DNA from: Lentisphaeria bacterium
GTDB lineage: Bacteria > Verrucomicrobiota > Lentisphaeria > Victivallales > Victivallaceae
Assembly: GCA_018265615.1 (NCBI GenBank)
Contig: JABLYX010000014.1
Location: 22,871 to 86,870 of the forward strand
Direction: 5' to 3'
Length of the DNA stretch: 64,000 nt
Positions 18,736-27,764 of the stretch are shown in pieces. Under the pieces are notes generated by a model. That model searched no databases, was not told the origin of the DNA, and saw only the letters and a list, made by a program, of their open reading frames with translations. Positions within the stretch are counted from its first letter, which is position 1, and every line of letters begins with the position of its first letter. The position numbers and the translations under genes are program-made.

Positions 18736-19545
18736 ATGGAAACGATCAAGCTCTGGAGCACGGTTGAAAGCGCGGGGACCGGAAATCCCGCCGACGATTT
18801 CGCGCCGTACCTCGAACCCTTTCTGCTCGACAGGACGCAGCCGCTGCGCGGCGCGGTCATCGTCTGCCCCGGCGGCGGCTATGTGAACCGCGCGCCGCAC
18901 GAGGGGACGCCGATCGCGCTGAAATTCAATGAGCTCGGGTTCCACGCATTCGTGCTGCAGTACCGGGTCGCGCCGTACCGCTTCCCCGCGCCGCAGCGCG
19001 ACGTGTTCCGCGCGGTCCGGATCGTGCGGAGCCGCGCGGCGGAGTGGGGCATCGACGCCGCGCAGATCGCGGTGCTCGGGTTCTCGGCGGGCGGCCACCT
19101 GACCGCTTCCGCCGGGACTCTGTTCGGCGAGGTCGACGCGAAGGCAGGGGACGCGGCGGACGCATATTCGCAGCGTCCGGATGCGATCCTGCCGTGCTAC
19201 GCGGTGATCTCCTTCAGCACGGTCTGGGGCCACCGCGGCAGCGGGGAGAACCTGCTCGGCGCGTCGCTCGCGGAGCTCGAAGAGCGCTACTGCCTCGACC
19301 GCCGCGTGACGGCCGATACGCCGCCGGCCTTCCTGTGGCACACCGCCACGGACGGCGCGGTTCCGGTGCGGAATTCGGTCGCGTTTGCCGAGGCGTGCTG
19401 GAAGAACGGCGTCCCGGCCGAGCTGCACGTGTTTCCGGCCGGTCCGCACGGCATCGGCCTGGCGGCGGATTACCCCGACGCGAAGCGCTGGCCCGAGCTG
19501 GCCGCGAAGTTTCTGACGGCGACCTGCGGCTTCACCGCGCGCTGA
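18736..19545 (+). CDS. Alpha/beta hydrolase, acetyl-esterase-like (BD-FAE type)
   Basis: A protein of about 269 residues with the esterase-lipase fold: an oxyanion loop in VIVCPGGGYVNRAPHEG, a nucleophile elbow GFSAGGH, a likely acid in HTATDGAVP and a His in GPHGIG. There is no signal peptide, so it is probably cytoplasmic and deacylates imported sugars. I chose the ATG at 18736 for its upstream AGGATGAG; an ATG at 18724 overlapping the rhamnosidase stop would add four residues. The pairing with the rhamnosidase-like gene suggests deacetylation of rhamnose-containing substrates (inference). Confidence 0.75.
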   Translation: METIKLWSTVESAGTGNPADDFAPYLEPFLLDRTQPLRGAVIVCPGGGYVNRAPHEGTPIALKFNELGFHAFVLQYRVAPYRFPAPQRDVFRAVRIVRSRAAEWGIDAAQIAVLGFSAGGHLTASAGTLFGEVDAKAGDAADAYSQRPDAILPCYAVISFSTVWGHRGSGENLLGASLAELEERYCLDRRVTADTPPAFLWHTATDGAVPVRNSVAFAEACWKNGVPAELHVFPAGPHGIGLAADYPDAKRWPELAAKFLTATCGFTAR

Positions 19546-19572
19546 CCATTTGCCGGAAAGGAGGATCACAAG

Positions 19573-20262
19573 ATGTTTTTTGACCCGGTTTACCTGCTCT
19601 TCACGCTGCCCGGCATCCTGCTGGGGCTCTGGGCGTCGGCGAAGACGAAGTTCACGTTCGACAAATATTCGCGCGTCGCGAGCGCGACGCGCGTGACCGG
19701 CGCGGAGGCGGCCGTGCGGCTGCTCTCCAACGCCGGGATCCGCGATGTGCGCGTCGAGGAGACGCAGGGGTTCCTGTCGGACCACTACGACCCGTCCGCG
19801 AAGGTTCTGCGTCTGTCGCCCGGCGTCTACCGTTCGGACTCCATCGCCGCGATCGGCGTGGCGTGCCACGAGGCGGGCCACGCGATCCAGCACGCGACGG
19901 GGTACGCGGCGCTCGGGCTGCGCAGCGCGCTGGTTCCGGCCGTGAACCTCGCCAGCCCCGGCGCGTACATCTTCTTCGTGCTCGGGCTCTTCATGCACAG
20001 TCCGGCGCTGGTTGTGCTCGGAATCGTCTGCTTCGGGCTGGCCGTGCTCTTCTCGCTCGTGACGCTGCCGGTCGAATATGACGCGAGCATGCGCGCGAAG
20101 AAGCTCATGGTTTCCTCCGGGATCGTGACGCAGAGCGAGGCGAAAGGAGCGGGGGAGGTGCTCTCCGCCGCGTTCCTCACTTATGTGGCCGCCGCGGTCA
20201 CGGCGCTGCTGACGCTGCTTTATTTCCTGTTCCGGTCCGGCCTTTTGGGGCGGCGGGATTGA
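19573..20262 (+). CDS. YugP-type membrane zinc metallopeptidase
   Basis: A 229-residue integral membrane protein of the neutral zinc metallopeptidase family (Zn_peptidase_2, YugP). The N-terminal membrane segment is followed by QGFLSDHYDP, a family motif. HEAGHAIQH has zinc ligands His99 and His103 with catalytic Glu100. Two central and one C-terminal membrane helices follow. The third ligand is probably in the VEYDAS motif. AAAGGAGG precedes the start. The physiological substrate of the family is unknown. Confidence 0.85.
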   Translation: MFFDPVYLLFTLPGILLGLWASAKTKFTFDKYSRVASATRVTGAEAAVRLLSNAGIRDVRVEETQGFLSDHYDPSAKVLRLSPGVYRSDSIAAIGVACHEAGHAIQHATGYAALGLRSALVPAVNLASPGAYIFFVLGLFMHSPALVVLGIVCFGLAVLFSLVTLPVEYDASMRAKKLMVSSGIVTQSEAKGAGEVLSAAFLTYVAAAVTALLTLLYFLFRSGLLGRRD

Positions 20263-20287
20263 AAAAGCAATATCGGCGTGGTATATT
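20259..20287 (+). promoter_or_regulatory. Promoter of the heptose/Kdo/Lpt operon
   Basis: TTGAAA (20259-20264), 17-base spacer, TATATT (20282-20287). The -35 overlaps the stop of the YugP gene. Confidence 0.6.
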
Positions 20288-20331
20288 GAGAACCGTATGG
20301 ACGGTAATTCATTCTGAACACGAGGTGCCAA

Positions 20332-20793
20332 TTGGCTCGACAGATCACTTATTCCGCCCGGTTCAAGCGCGACTATGTCGCGGCGCTGGCGGTGGTTATA
20401 TTCTTTGCGATCGTGATTGCGGAAATCACGCTGGCGATCAGCATTCCCGCGTATCTGAAGCGTGAGAACGCGATGGTGCTCGAGGTGCGCCGGCTGCGGC
20501 TGCTCGAGTCGTTCGACGGCGCGCGCAACATGTCCGAAAAGCTGAAGGTCAAAGGCGGCGAGACCGCCGAGCTTGAGGCGCGGCTGGTCGCCTGGGGGCT
20601 CAATACGCTGGCCCCGTACCTGCGGGAGCACTCCGGCTCGCTCTCCGGCGAAGAGATCTCCGGACTGCAGAACACCGTGACGGAATTCACCCGGATCATG
20701 GCCCGGCTCCGCGACGCCGGGCCGTACTGCATCGAGCAGACGCTCGACACGGGGATCTACATCGACGCCCGGATCCCGCAGGAGGCGAAATGA
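20332..20793 (+). CDS. Single-pass membrane protein, TTG start
   Basis: A 153-residue protein read from a TTG at 20332 with GAGGTG upstream; no ATG or GTG fits near the promoter. One membrane helix (residues about 16-38, ALAVVIFFAIVIAEITLAIS) is followed by a mostly helical soluble domain. I do not recognise the family. It heads the envelope operon and overlaps the heptose kinase start by 4 bp (ATGA), so a role in envelope biogenesis is a reasonable guess only. Confidence 0.65.
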   Translation: MARQITYSARFKRDYVAALAVVIFFAIVIAEITLAISIPAYLKRENAMVLEVRRLRLLESFDGARNMSEKLKVKGGETAELEARLVAWGLNTLAPYLREHSGSLSGEEISGLQNTVTEFTRIMARLRDAGPYCIEQTLDTGIYIDARIPQEAK

Positions 20794-21797
20794 AGGAGGA
20801 GGCGCTCTCCCGCATCCTGCGGACGTTCGGGTCGCGCCGGATCGCGGTCGTCGGGGACATGATGCTCGACGTCTATCTGTGGGGCAGGGTCAGCCGCATC
20901 TCCCCGGAGGCGCCGGTCCCGGTCGTGAACGTCGTGAACCGCACGAGCTGCCTCGGCGGCGCGGCGAACGTCATGCGCAACGTCGCGACGCTCGGCGCGC
21001 AGGCGCATGCGTTCGGCGTGACGGGGCGCGACCTCTCCGGCGACGAGCTCGCCGCCGAGCTGCGGAAGTACCGGATCGCCGTCGACGGCGTGAGCCGTGA
21101 CGATACGCGCCGCACGACCGAGAAGCGGCGCGTGATCGCCGGGGTCCAGCAGCTGCTGCGCGAGGACTACGAGGATGTGCATGCCGTTTCGGACGAGCTC
21201 CGGCGCGGCATGGTGAACCGGATTGTGGAGCTGATCCGCTCCGGGGCGGTCGACGCCGTGATTTTCGAGGATTACCGCAAGGGGCTCCTCGCGGACTGGA
21301 TGCTCGCCGAAATCGTCTCCGAGGCGCGCCGCGCCGGGATCGTGACGGCGCTGGACCCGAAGCCGGACAGCGTCAGGCCCGTGAAGGGCATCTCCGTGAT
21401 GAAGCCGAACCGCAGCGAGGCGTTCGCGCTCGCGGGGGTCGCGGACTCCTCCGAGTGGGTCCATCCGCTCGAGGACAGGGCGCTGGCCGAGGTCGCGCGC
21501 CGGCTGCTCGGGGCGTGGGAGCCGGAGCATCTGCTCATTTCGCTCGCGGCGCAGGGCATGGCGCTCTTCGGCCGCGACGGCACGGTGGAGGTGATCCCGA
21601 CCCGGGCGCGCGAGGTGTTCGACGTCTCCGGCGCGGGGGACACGGTGACGGCGACGTTCACGCTCGCGCTGGTCTCCGGCGCGACGCCGGTGCAGGCGGC
21701 CGAGATGGCGAACCGGGCGGCGGGCGTGGTCGTCGCGAAGGTCGGGACCGTGCCGGTCCATTACAGTGAATTGGAAGAGGCCCTGAAGAGGGCCTGA
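20790..21797 (+). CDS. rfaE1: D-glycero-beta-D-manno-heptose-7-phosphate kinase
   Basis: A 335-residue PfkB-fold kinase matching the N-terminal domain of HldE. It has VVGDMMLDVYLWGRVSRISPEAPVPVV at the start, CLGGAANVMRN for substrate binding, and VSGAGDT with the catalytic Asp near the end. The adenylyltransferase half of HldE is absent, so this is a stand-alone HldA-like kinase and a separate adenylyltransferase should exist elsewhere. It makes heptose-1,7-bisphosphate for ADP-heptose, an LPS core precursor. It overlaps the upstream gene by 4 bp. Confidence 0.88.
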   Translation: MKEEALSRILRTFGSRRIAVVGDMMLDVYLWGRVSRISPEAPVPVVNVVNRTSCLGGAANVMRNVATLGAQAHAFGVTGRDLSGDELAAELRKYRIAVDGVSRDDTRRTTEKRRVIAGVQQLLREDYEDVHAVSDELRRGMVNRIVELIRSGAVDAVIFEDYRKGLLADWMLAEIVSEARRAGIVTALDPKPDSVRPVKGISVMKPNRSEAFALAGVADSSEWVHPLEDRALAEVARRLLGAWEPEHLLISLAAQGMALFGRDGTVEVIPTRAREVFDVSGAGDTVTATFTLALVSGATPVQAAEMANRAAGVVVAKVGTVPVHYSELEEALKRA

Positions 21798-21818
21798 AAC
21801 AGATAAGGGAAGAGGATC

Positions 21819-22556
21819 ATGAGTCAGGACCGGGTCGCCGTGGTGATTCCGTCGCGTTACGCGAGTACGAGGTTTCCGGCCAAGCCGCTGGCGATGCTTT
21901 GCGGCAGGCCGATGGTGCAGCATGTATATGAGAAGGCGGCCGCTTCGTCGGCGGACCTGACGGTGATCGCGACCGACCACCAGGCGATCTGCAATACGGT
22001 GGCGGGCTTCGGGGGCAGGGCGGTCATGACCGCCGAATCGCACCCCTCCGGCACCGACCGCATCGCCGAAGCCGTGTCGAAGCTCGGCGAAGAGGTCGAT
22101 ATCGTGATCAACGTGCAGGGCGACGAGCCGCTGATCCCGACCTCGGTGATCGACGAGCTCATCGCGATCATGAAGTGCGACCCGTCGATCGAGATGGCGA
22201 CGGTCGCGGTTCCGGGGAACCGCCGCACGATGACCGAGAACAATGTGAAGGTCGTCTTCGGCGAAGACCGGTTCGCGCTCTACTTCAGCCGTTCGATGAT
22301 CCCGTTTCTGCGGGCGGGCGGCGCCGAGGCGCCGGTCTACCTGCACTGGGGGATCTATGCGTACCGCAAAAGCGCGCTCGACCGGTTCGTCGCGCTGCCG
22401 CCGGGGAGGCTCGAGGAGTGCGAGAAGCTCGAACAGCTGCGCGCGCTCGAAAACGGCATCCGGATCTACGTGCACCTCTCCGAACTCGAAAGCATCGGGG
22501 TCGATACCCCGGAGGACCTGGTCCGGGCGGAGAAAAAACTGCTGGAGGGCAGATGA
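21819..22556 (+). CDS. kdsB: 3-deoxy-manno-octulosonate cytidylyltransferase
   Basis: A 245-residue CMP-Kdo synthetase, normal length for KdsB. It has the nucleotide-binding start VVIPSRYASTRFPAKPL, then TAESHPSGTDRIAEA and NVQGDEPLI with the metal-binding Asp. It activates Kdo as CMP-Kdo for transfer to lipid A. It stands in the order kdsB-kdsA-kdsC, with 1 bp before kdsA. Confidence 0.95.
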   Translation: MSQDRVAVVIPSRYASTRFPAKPLAMLCGRPMVQHVYEKAAASSADLTVIATDHQAICNTVAGFGGRAVMTAESHPSGTDRIAEAVSKLGEEVDIVINVQGDEPLIPTSVIDELIAIMKCDPSIEMATVAVPGNRRTMTENNVKVVFGEDRFALYFSRSMIPFLRAGGAEAPVYLHWGIYAYRKSALDRFVALPPGRLEECEKLEQLRALENGIRIYVHLSELESIGVDTPEDLVRAEKKLLEGR

Positions 22557-22557
22557 T

Positions 22558-23370
22558 ATGGAACTGATTCAAGCCGGAAATGTGACGTTCGGCGACGGAG
22601 GGCTCGTGCTGATCGGCGGCCCCTGCCAGGCCGAGAGCCTCGAACTCTGCTGCGAAGTCGCGGGGTTCCTGAAGGAGCTCTGCGCGGAGCTCGGCGTCGG
22701 ATATGTGTTCAAGGCGTCGTACGACAAGGCGAACCGCTCGAGCGAGGGGGGCGTCCGCGGCCCCGGGCTCGAACGCGGGCTCGAAATCCTCGCCGAGGTG
22801 AAAACGCGCTTCGGCGTACCCGTCATCACGGATGTGCATGAAACGGTCGAAGTGCCGAAGGTGGCGGAGGTTGCGGACATTCTGCAGATTCCGGCCTTCC
22901 TCTGTCGCCAGACCGATCTGCTGCATGCTGCGGGGCGGAGCGGGCGCGTGGTCAACATCAAGAAGGGGCAGTTCATGGCTCCGGAGGATATGACCGGCGC
23001 GCTGGAGAAGGTGCGCGCGGCGGGGAACGGCAGGCTGCTGCTGACCGAGCGCGGGACGACGTTCGGCTATCACAACCTCGTGGTGGATATGCGTTCTCTG
23101 GTCACGATGCGTTCGTTCGGGGTTCCGGTGGTGTTCGACGCGACCCACTCGGTGCAGCTTCCGGGCGGGCTCGGCAATGCGTCCGGGGGGCGGCGCGAGT
23201 TCGTCGCCCCGCTGGCGCGCGCGGCGGCGGCGGTCGGGATCGACGCGCTGTTCACCGAGGTGCATCCGCGCCCGGACGAAGCGATGTCGGACGGCCCGAA
23301 CTCGCTCGACTTCAGACAGGCCCGTGAAATCCTGACGGCGGTGAAGGGGATCCATGACGCACTCCGGTAA
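22558..23370 (+). CDS. kdsA: 3-deoxy-8-phosphooctulonate synthase (Kdo-8-P synthase)
   Basis: A 270-residue KdsA, condensing phosphoenolpyruvate and arabinose-5-phosphate. Family motifs are GGPCQAES, FKASYDKANR, ITDVHE, IPAFLCRQTDLL, KKGQFMAPEDM and TEVHPRPDEAMSDG. The Cys in GGPCQAES and its partners suggest the metal question (class I or II) could be settled by alignment. The ATG at 22558 has GGAGGG upstream. The stop overlaps the kdsC start by 17 bp. Confidence 0.95.
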   Translation: MELIQAGNVTFGDGGLVLIGGPCQAESLELCCEVAGFLKELCAELGVGYVFKASYDKANRSSEGGVRGPGLERGLEILAEVKTRFGVPVITDVHETVEVPKVAEVADILQIPAFLCRQTDLLHAAGRSGRVVNIKKGQFMAPEDMTGALEKVRAAGNGRLLLTERGTTFGYHNLVVDMRSLVTMRSFGVPVVFDATHSVQLPGGLGNASGGRREFVAPLARAAAAVGIDALFTEVHPRPDEAMSDGPNSLDFRQAREILTAVKGIHDALR

Positions 23371-23872
23371 ACTCATGAAGATCCGGGCGGTCGTCCTCGA
23401 TGTGGACGGCGTCCTGACCGACGGCCGCGCGGGGTTCGGCGGGGAAGAGGAGATCAAATTCTTCCACCTGCGCGACGGCCACTGGATGAAGCTCGCGATG
23501 CGGGCCGGGCTGAAGGTCGGGCTGCTCTCCGGCCGCGGCGCGAAGGCGAACCGGCTGCGCGCCGCGGAGCTGGGGCTCACATTCATCTACGAGAACTGCA
23601 AGGACAAGCTCGAGGCGTTCGAGCGCATGCTTTCGGAGCAGCAGCTCGCCGCCGAGGAGTGTCTGTATATGGGGGACGACGTGATCGACCTGCCGCCGAT
23701 GCGGCGCGCCGGCGCAGGCGTCGTGGTCGCGGACGGCGTCCCCGAGCTCGACGAAGCGGCGCTCTGGCGCACGGAGACGCCGGGCGGACACGGCGCGGTG
23801 GCCGAGGTCGTGCGTATCCTGCTCGCGGAGCAGGGGAAGCTCGACGCCGTCCTCGAACGCTACCGGCGCTGA
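23354..23872 (+). CDS. kdsC: Kdo-8-phosphate phosphatase, HAD family
   Basis: A 172-residue C0-type HAD phosphatase. Motif I is VVLDVDGVLTDGR with both Asp residues, motif II SGR, and motif III with the acidic pair MGDDVIDLP. Dephosphorylates Kdo-8-P. The ATG at 23354 lies within kdsA and has AAGGGG upstream; an internal ATG at 23375 is possible. The length is standard for tetrameric KdsC. Confidence 0.92.
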   Translation: MTHSGKLMKIRAVVLDVDGVLTDGRAGFGGEEEIKFFHLRDGHWMKLAMRAGLKVGLLSGRGAKANRLRAAELGLTFIYENCKDKLEAFERMLSEQQLAAEECLYMGDDVIDLPPMRRAGAGVVVADGVPELDEAALWRTETPGGHGAVAEVVRILLAEQGKLDAVLERYRR

Positions 23873-23894
23873 CAACCCAATGTAAGGAAAAGCC

Positions 23895-26432
23895 ATGAAG
23901 AGACTCATGATTGCGACGGTCGCCGGAATGCTGGCGTTGTCGGCATGGAGCGCGGGCGACCTGAGCGACCTGCGCGGGCTCGTGCTGACCCATGCGAAGC
24001 TGCCGGTCTACAACAAACAGAACCTCCAGATGATGGTGTTCTGCAGCAGGGCGGAGCGGTCCGGGCGCGCGATGGTCGGCTACGACGCGGTGCTGGACCT
24101 GATCCGGCGCGGCGCGGACGTCGATTCGATCCGGAACGGCTGGAATCTGAAGGCGTATCCGCTCGACGCGAAGCTGCCGGAGATCCTGGCGTTCTGGACG
24201 GAGCGGCCGTACAGCGACGGCGTGATCCTGACCTCCCGCGCGAACGTCGATCAGGAGACGCGCATGGCGGACGGCGACGAGCCGGTCTTTTTCCGCTCCC
24301 CGCTGCTGGACCTGAACGGGATCGGCTTCGAGGCCGACTTCGACAGGCGGAGCGTGCTCGTGAAGGAGGACGTGAATATCGTGCTGCGCATGGAGCCGAG
24401 CGATCCGCGCCGGATCCTCGCCCCCGGCGGAAAGCAGCCGGAGAAATATGAGTTCGTGACCGCCACTTCGGATTCGATGCGGATCGACATGGCCAACAAC
24501 CAGATCCTGCTGGTCGGCAATGTCGTGGTCGACGAGGAGAATTCGGTCGTGACCTGCGATCGCATGACGATCTTCCTCGACCGCAGGGACGACGCGGAGC
24601 TCAGGGCCGCGAATGACAGAGGCGGCGTCGGCAGCGGCTCCGACATGGGCGGCGTGAGCCGGGTGCTCTGCGACGGCAACGTCGTGGTCACGCGGAAGCT
24701 TTCGAAGGAGGAGATCGCGAAAGGCGGCGAACAGAAGGCGTTTGCGGACCACCTCGTCTACGACCCCGTCGCCGGGACGGTCGTCCTGACCGGCGACAGG
24801 CGCCGCCCGGTCGTGAAGCGCGGCGGCGAGTCGCTTTCCGGCGAGACGATGACGCTGCACCGCGAGGAGCAGCGCGCGGTCATCAGCCGGAACTGCGAAG
24901 TCGTCGTGTTCCAGCCGGCGGAGAAGCCCGGGGAGAAGGGGACGTATGTGACGATCGGCTCCGACGACGTGCAGCTCGACTATCTGCGCAACTGCGGCGA
25001 TTTCATCGGCAACGTCGTGGTTGACGACCCGCGCATGCAGCTCAAATGCGCGCGTATGCGCATTGACCTGAAGGAGCTCGCGCAGGAGAAGGCGCAGCTT
25101 TCGAAGGAGGCCGCCGCCACGCTCTCCGGCATGCCGGATTTCGATGCGGGCAGCAGGCGCGAGCTCGACAGGATCACCTGCACGGGCGGGGTCGACGTCA
25201 TGCGCCGCGACGCGGCGGGCAGGCTTCTGCCGGACGAGCGCGGCACCTCGCGGAACGCGGTTTTCGACTATATGACCCGGACCATCACGATGACCGGGGA
25301 TGCGCCGACGCTGAAGCGCGGCAACGATTCGCTCTCCGGCGGGGAGCTCCTGATCTGGGTCAACGACGAACGGGTCAGCGCGCGGAACGGCAGCAGGGTC
25401 GTGCTCGGCGCGCGGACGGAGGCGCCGGGGCAGGCGGGCAGGAAGGGCGAGACGGTCATCCTCTCCGATTCGAGCGACCTCAACTACGGCGGGAATCTGC
25501 TGACGTTCAACGACGACGTGAAGGTCGACGACGACCGCATGAAGCTCGATTGCGACAAGATGGAGATCTTCCTGCTTGAGCAGGCCTCCGCCGGAGGCGA
25601 AAAGAAGGGCTCCGGCGGCGCGCTTGCGCTCGACGACCTCGGCAACGGGGACCGCAGCCTTTCGAAGGTGCTCTGCACCGGTAGGGTCCACGCGGTCGAT
25701 CCGGGCAGCGATATGCGCAGCGACAGGCTTACGCTGCACTTCGCGCCGCAGGCTCCGGGCGTGAAGACGCCGGGCATGTTCCAGTCGGACGGCACGGAGC
25801 TCGTGCTGATCGAAGCCGACGGCGCGCTCGAAATCGTGAACACGCCCGCGCCGGGCGAGGATCAGAAGGCCGCGGAGAGCGACCTCGGCGGGCTCATGAA
25901 GGGCGGCTCCGGCACGCCGCGCAAGATCTCGTCGGACCGCGGGCAGGTGGACTTCCGGAAGAACATCACGGAGTTCCACGGCAGCGTCCATGTGCGCGAC
26001 GCCGGGAATTCTCTGAAGTGCGACGACATGTACCTCTTCGCGGGCAAGGCTCCGGCCGCCCCGGAGAAGGGGGCGCCCGCGCCCGCGCCGGATCTCGACG
26101 ACGACCCGTTCGCGCTGGCGTCGGCCGGGAAGGTCCCGGCCCGCATCAGCCTGACCGAGAACCTCGACCTCAGGCGCGTGCTCTGTCAGAACAATGTGCT
26201 TTTCGTCCGCCGCACGGCGGGCGGCGAAGTGCAGCGCGCGGGCGGCCATCAGGCCGATTACGTCGTGGCGGACCGGGTGATGGTCATGACCGGCGAACCC
26301 GGCAAACAGCCGTGGATGAGCGCCGAAGGGCGGCGCATGTACGCCGACCGGATCATCGTGGACGTGGTCACCGAGACCATGCGGGCTGAGGGGAATACCT
26401 CCGCCGTGACGGAGAATGAGATAAAAATTTGA
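23895..26432 (+). CDS. Giant LptA (OstA)-repeat protein, probable LptC-LptA fusion
   Basis: An 845-residue protein with a signal sequence or N-terminal anchor (MKRLMIATVAGMLALSAWSAG). Residues about 100-175 resemble LptC (SPLLDLNGIGFEADFDRRSVLVKEDV). From about 185 to 840 it has seven or eight OstA-type beta repeats, alternating NVVVD...CDRMTIFL units (near 190, 350, 515, 660) with VVLTGDRRRPVV...SLSGETM units (near 275, 435, 780). LptA normally has about 180 residues. Position between kdsC and lptB matches lptC-lptA of Proteobacteria, so the role is LPS transport across the periplasm. No separate lptC or lptA is in the operon. Confidence 0.75.
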   Translation: MKRLMIATVAGMLALSAWSAGDLSDLRGLVLTHAKLPVYNKQNLQMMVFCSRAERSGRAMVGYDAVLDLIRRGADVDSIRNGWNLKAYPLDAKLPEILAFWTERPYSDGVILTSRANVDQETRMADGDEPVFFRSPLLDLNGIGFEADFDRRSVLVKEDVNIVLRMEPSDPRRILAPGGKQPEKYEFVTATSDSMRIDMANNQILLVGNVVVDEENSVVTCDRMTIFLDRRDDAELRAANDRGGVGSGSDMGGVSRVLCDGNVVVTRKLSKEEIAKGGEQKAFADHLVYDPVAGTVVLTGDRRRPVVKRGGESLSGETMTLHREEQRAVISRNCEVVVFQPAEKPGEKGTYVTIGSDDVQLDYLRNCGDFIGNVVVDDPRMQLKCARMRIDLKELAQEKAQLSKEAAATLSGMPDFDAGSRRELDRITCTGGVDVMRRDAAGRLLPDERGTSRNAVFDYMTRTITMTGDAPTLKRGNDSLSGGELLIWVNDERVSARNGSRVVLGARTEAPGQAGRKGETVILSDSSDLNYGGNLLTFNDDVKVDDDRMKLDCDKMEIFLLEQASAGGEKKGSGGALALDDLGNGDRSLSKVLCTGRVHAVDPGSDMRSDRLTLHFAPQAPGVKTPGMFQSDGTELVLIEADGALEIVNTPAPGEDQKAAESDLGGLMKGGSGTPRKISSDRGQVDFRKNITEFHGSVHVRDAGNSLKCDDMYLFAGKAPAAPEKGAPAPAPDLDDDPFALASAGKVPARISLTENLDLRRVLCQNNVLFVRRTAGGEVQRAGGHQADYVVADRVMVMTGEPGKQPWMSAEGRRMYADRIIVDVVTETMRAEGNTSAVTENEIKI

Positions 26433-26451
26433 CGGAAGAGCGATTTTGAAC

Positions 26452-26479
26452 TTGAACTCAACCGGGATTGTGATATACT
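26452..26479 (+). promoter_or_regulatory. Internal promoter before lptB
   Basis: TTGAAC (26452-26457), 16-base spacer, TATACT (26474-26479) preceded by TGA (extended -10 form). A second TTGAAC lies at 26446. It lets lptB-hpf be transcribed apart from the upstream genes. Confidence 0.6.
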
Positions 26480-26528
26480 ACTAATGAACGGAGGGGCGGA
26501 TGCCCCCCCGGGGAGAGCCATCGGAACT

Positions 26529-27272
26529 ATGAGTGAGAACGAAAACAACGGCGTGCTGATCCGCGCGGATCACCTTGTGAAGAGCTATCACGGCCGCAAG
26601 GTGGTCGACGACGTGTCGATTTCAGTGAAGGCCGGCGAAGTGGTCGGCCTGCTGGGGCCGAACGGCGCGGGCAAGACGACCAGCTTTTACATGGTCATGG
26701 GGCTGATCCGGCCGGATTCCGGCGACATCGCGTTCCGCGACGTGGACATCACGCATATGCCGATGTACAAGCGGGCGCGCATGGGGATGGGTTATCTCGC
26801 GCAGGAGCCGTCGATTTTCCGCAAGCTGACGGTCGAGGAGAACATCATGGCGATCCTCGAGACGTTGGCGATTTCGTCGGCCGAGCGCAAACAGCGCTGC
26901 CGGGAGCTGCTCGACGAGCTCGAGCTGACCCGGCTGGCGAAGCAGAAGGCGATGACGCTCTCCGGCGGCGAGCGGCGCAGGCTCGAGATCACGCGCGCGC
27001 TGGTGACGAATCCGTCGTTCATCATGCTCGACGAGCCGTTCAGCGGCGTGGATCCGCTCGCGGTCTACGACGTGCAGCAGATCATCCTGCAGCTGAAGGG
27101 GCGGAACCTCGGGATCCTCATCACGGACCACAACGTCCGCGAGACGCTCTCGGTGGTGGACCGCGCGTACCTGATGTGCCAGGGCAAGATCCTCGTGGAG
27201 GGGTCGAGCGATTTCCTGGTGAATGACGAGCGGGCCCGCGAGATTTATCTCGGGCCGCAGTTTTCGATGTAA
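26529..27272 (+). CDS. lptB: LPS export ABC transporter ATP-binding protein
   Basis: A 247-residue ABC ATPase with Walker A GPNGAGKTTS, Q-loop in YLAQEPSIFRKLTVEEN (typical of LptB), signature LSGGERRR, Walker B FIMLDEPF and switch His in LITDHNVRETL. It powers LptFG extraction of LPS from the inner membrane. The ATG at 26529 is chosen; an upstream in-frame ATG at 26484 lies only 4 bases after the promoter -10 and cannot be used from it. lptF and lptG are not in the window. Confidence 0.93.
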   Translation: MSENENNGVLIRADHLVKSYHGRKVVDDVSISVKAGEVVGLLGPNGAGKTTSFYMVMGLIRPDSGDIAFRDVDITHMPMYKRARMGMGYLAQEPSIFRKLTVEENIMAILETLAISSAERKQRCRELLDELELTRLAKQKAMTLSGGERRRLEITRALVTNPSFIMLDEPFSGVDPLAVYDVQQIILQLKGRNLGILITDHNVRETLSVVDRAYLMCQGKILVEGSSDFLVNDERAREIYLGPQFSM

Positions 27273-27332
27273 CGGAAAGGGTGTGCCGGGAAGGGATCCC
27301 GGTTCGCCTGATAGAAGAGAAGGAGGCTGAAT

Positions 27333-27686
27333 ATGAATCTTAATTTAACCGGTCGTCAGTTCGACATCACCCCGTCCATCCGGGAGTATGTGGAAGCCCG
27401 GATCGCTTCTGTCACGGAAGACAAGCTGCTGAAGATCACCAGCGTGAACGTCGTGATGGAGCGCGAGAAGGACCGTTTCCAGACGAACATCGTCCTGAAC
27501 TGCAAATACCACGTCTTCGAGGCGACGGTCGAGGATTTCGACCTGTACAAGTCGTTCGACGCGGCGGCTGACAAGATCGACGTCCAGCTGACCAGGCTCA
27601 AGGAGAAGGTCCGCGACCACCAGGCCGAACCGATCCGCGAAGCCGAGGCGAAGGTCGACGCGAAAGCCGAGGCGAAGGCCGAATAA
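27333..27686 (+). CDS. hpf: Ribosome hibernation promoting factor, short form
   Basis: A 117-residue HPF/YfiA-type protein. The core has MNLNLTGRQFDITPSIREYVEARI, then VNVVMEREKDRFQTNIVL, and a short Glu/Ala/Lys tail of repeated EAKVDAKAEAKAE. The long-form dimerisation domain is missing. It binds the 30S subunit and stabilises inactive ribosomes. It follows lptB by 60 bp, as it often does in Proteobacteria, with GAAGGAGG upstream. Confidence 0.92.
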   Translation: MNLNLTGRQFDITPSIREYVEARIASVTEDKLLKITSVNVVMEREKDRFQTNIVLNCKYHVFEATVEDFDLYKSFDAAADKIDVQLTRLKEKVRDHQAEPIREAEAKVDAKAEAKAE

Positions 27687-27711
27687 CGCCCCGCGCGGGT
27701 GTTTGCAGCGG

Positions 27712-27746
27712 AGCCGGTCCGAGTCTGTCGATTCGGGCCGGTTTTC
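27712..27746 (+). terminator. Terminator after hpf
   Basis: GCCGGTCCGA pairs with TCGGGCCGG, followed by TTTTC. Confidence 0.7.
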
Positions 27747-27764
27747 ATTCAGGGGGGAAGCGTC

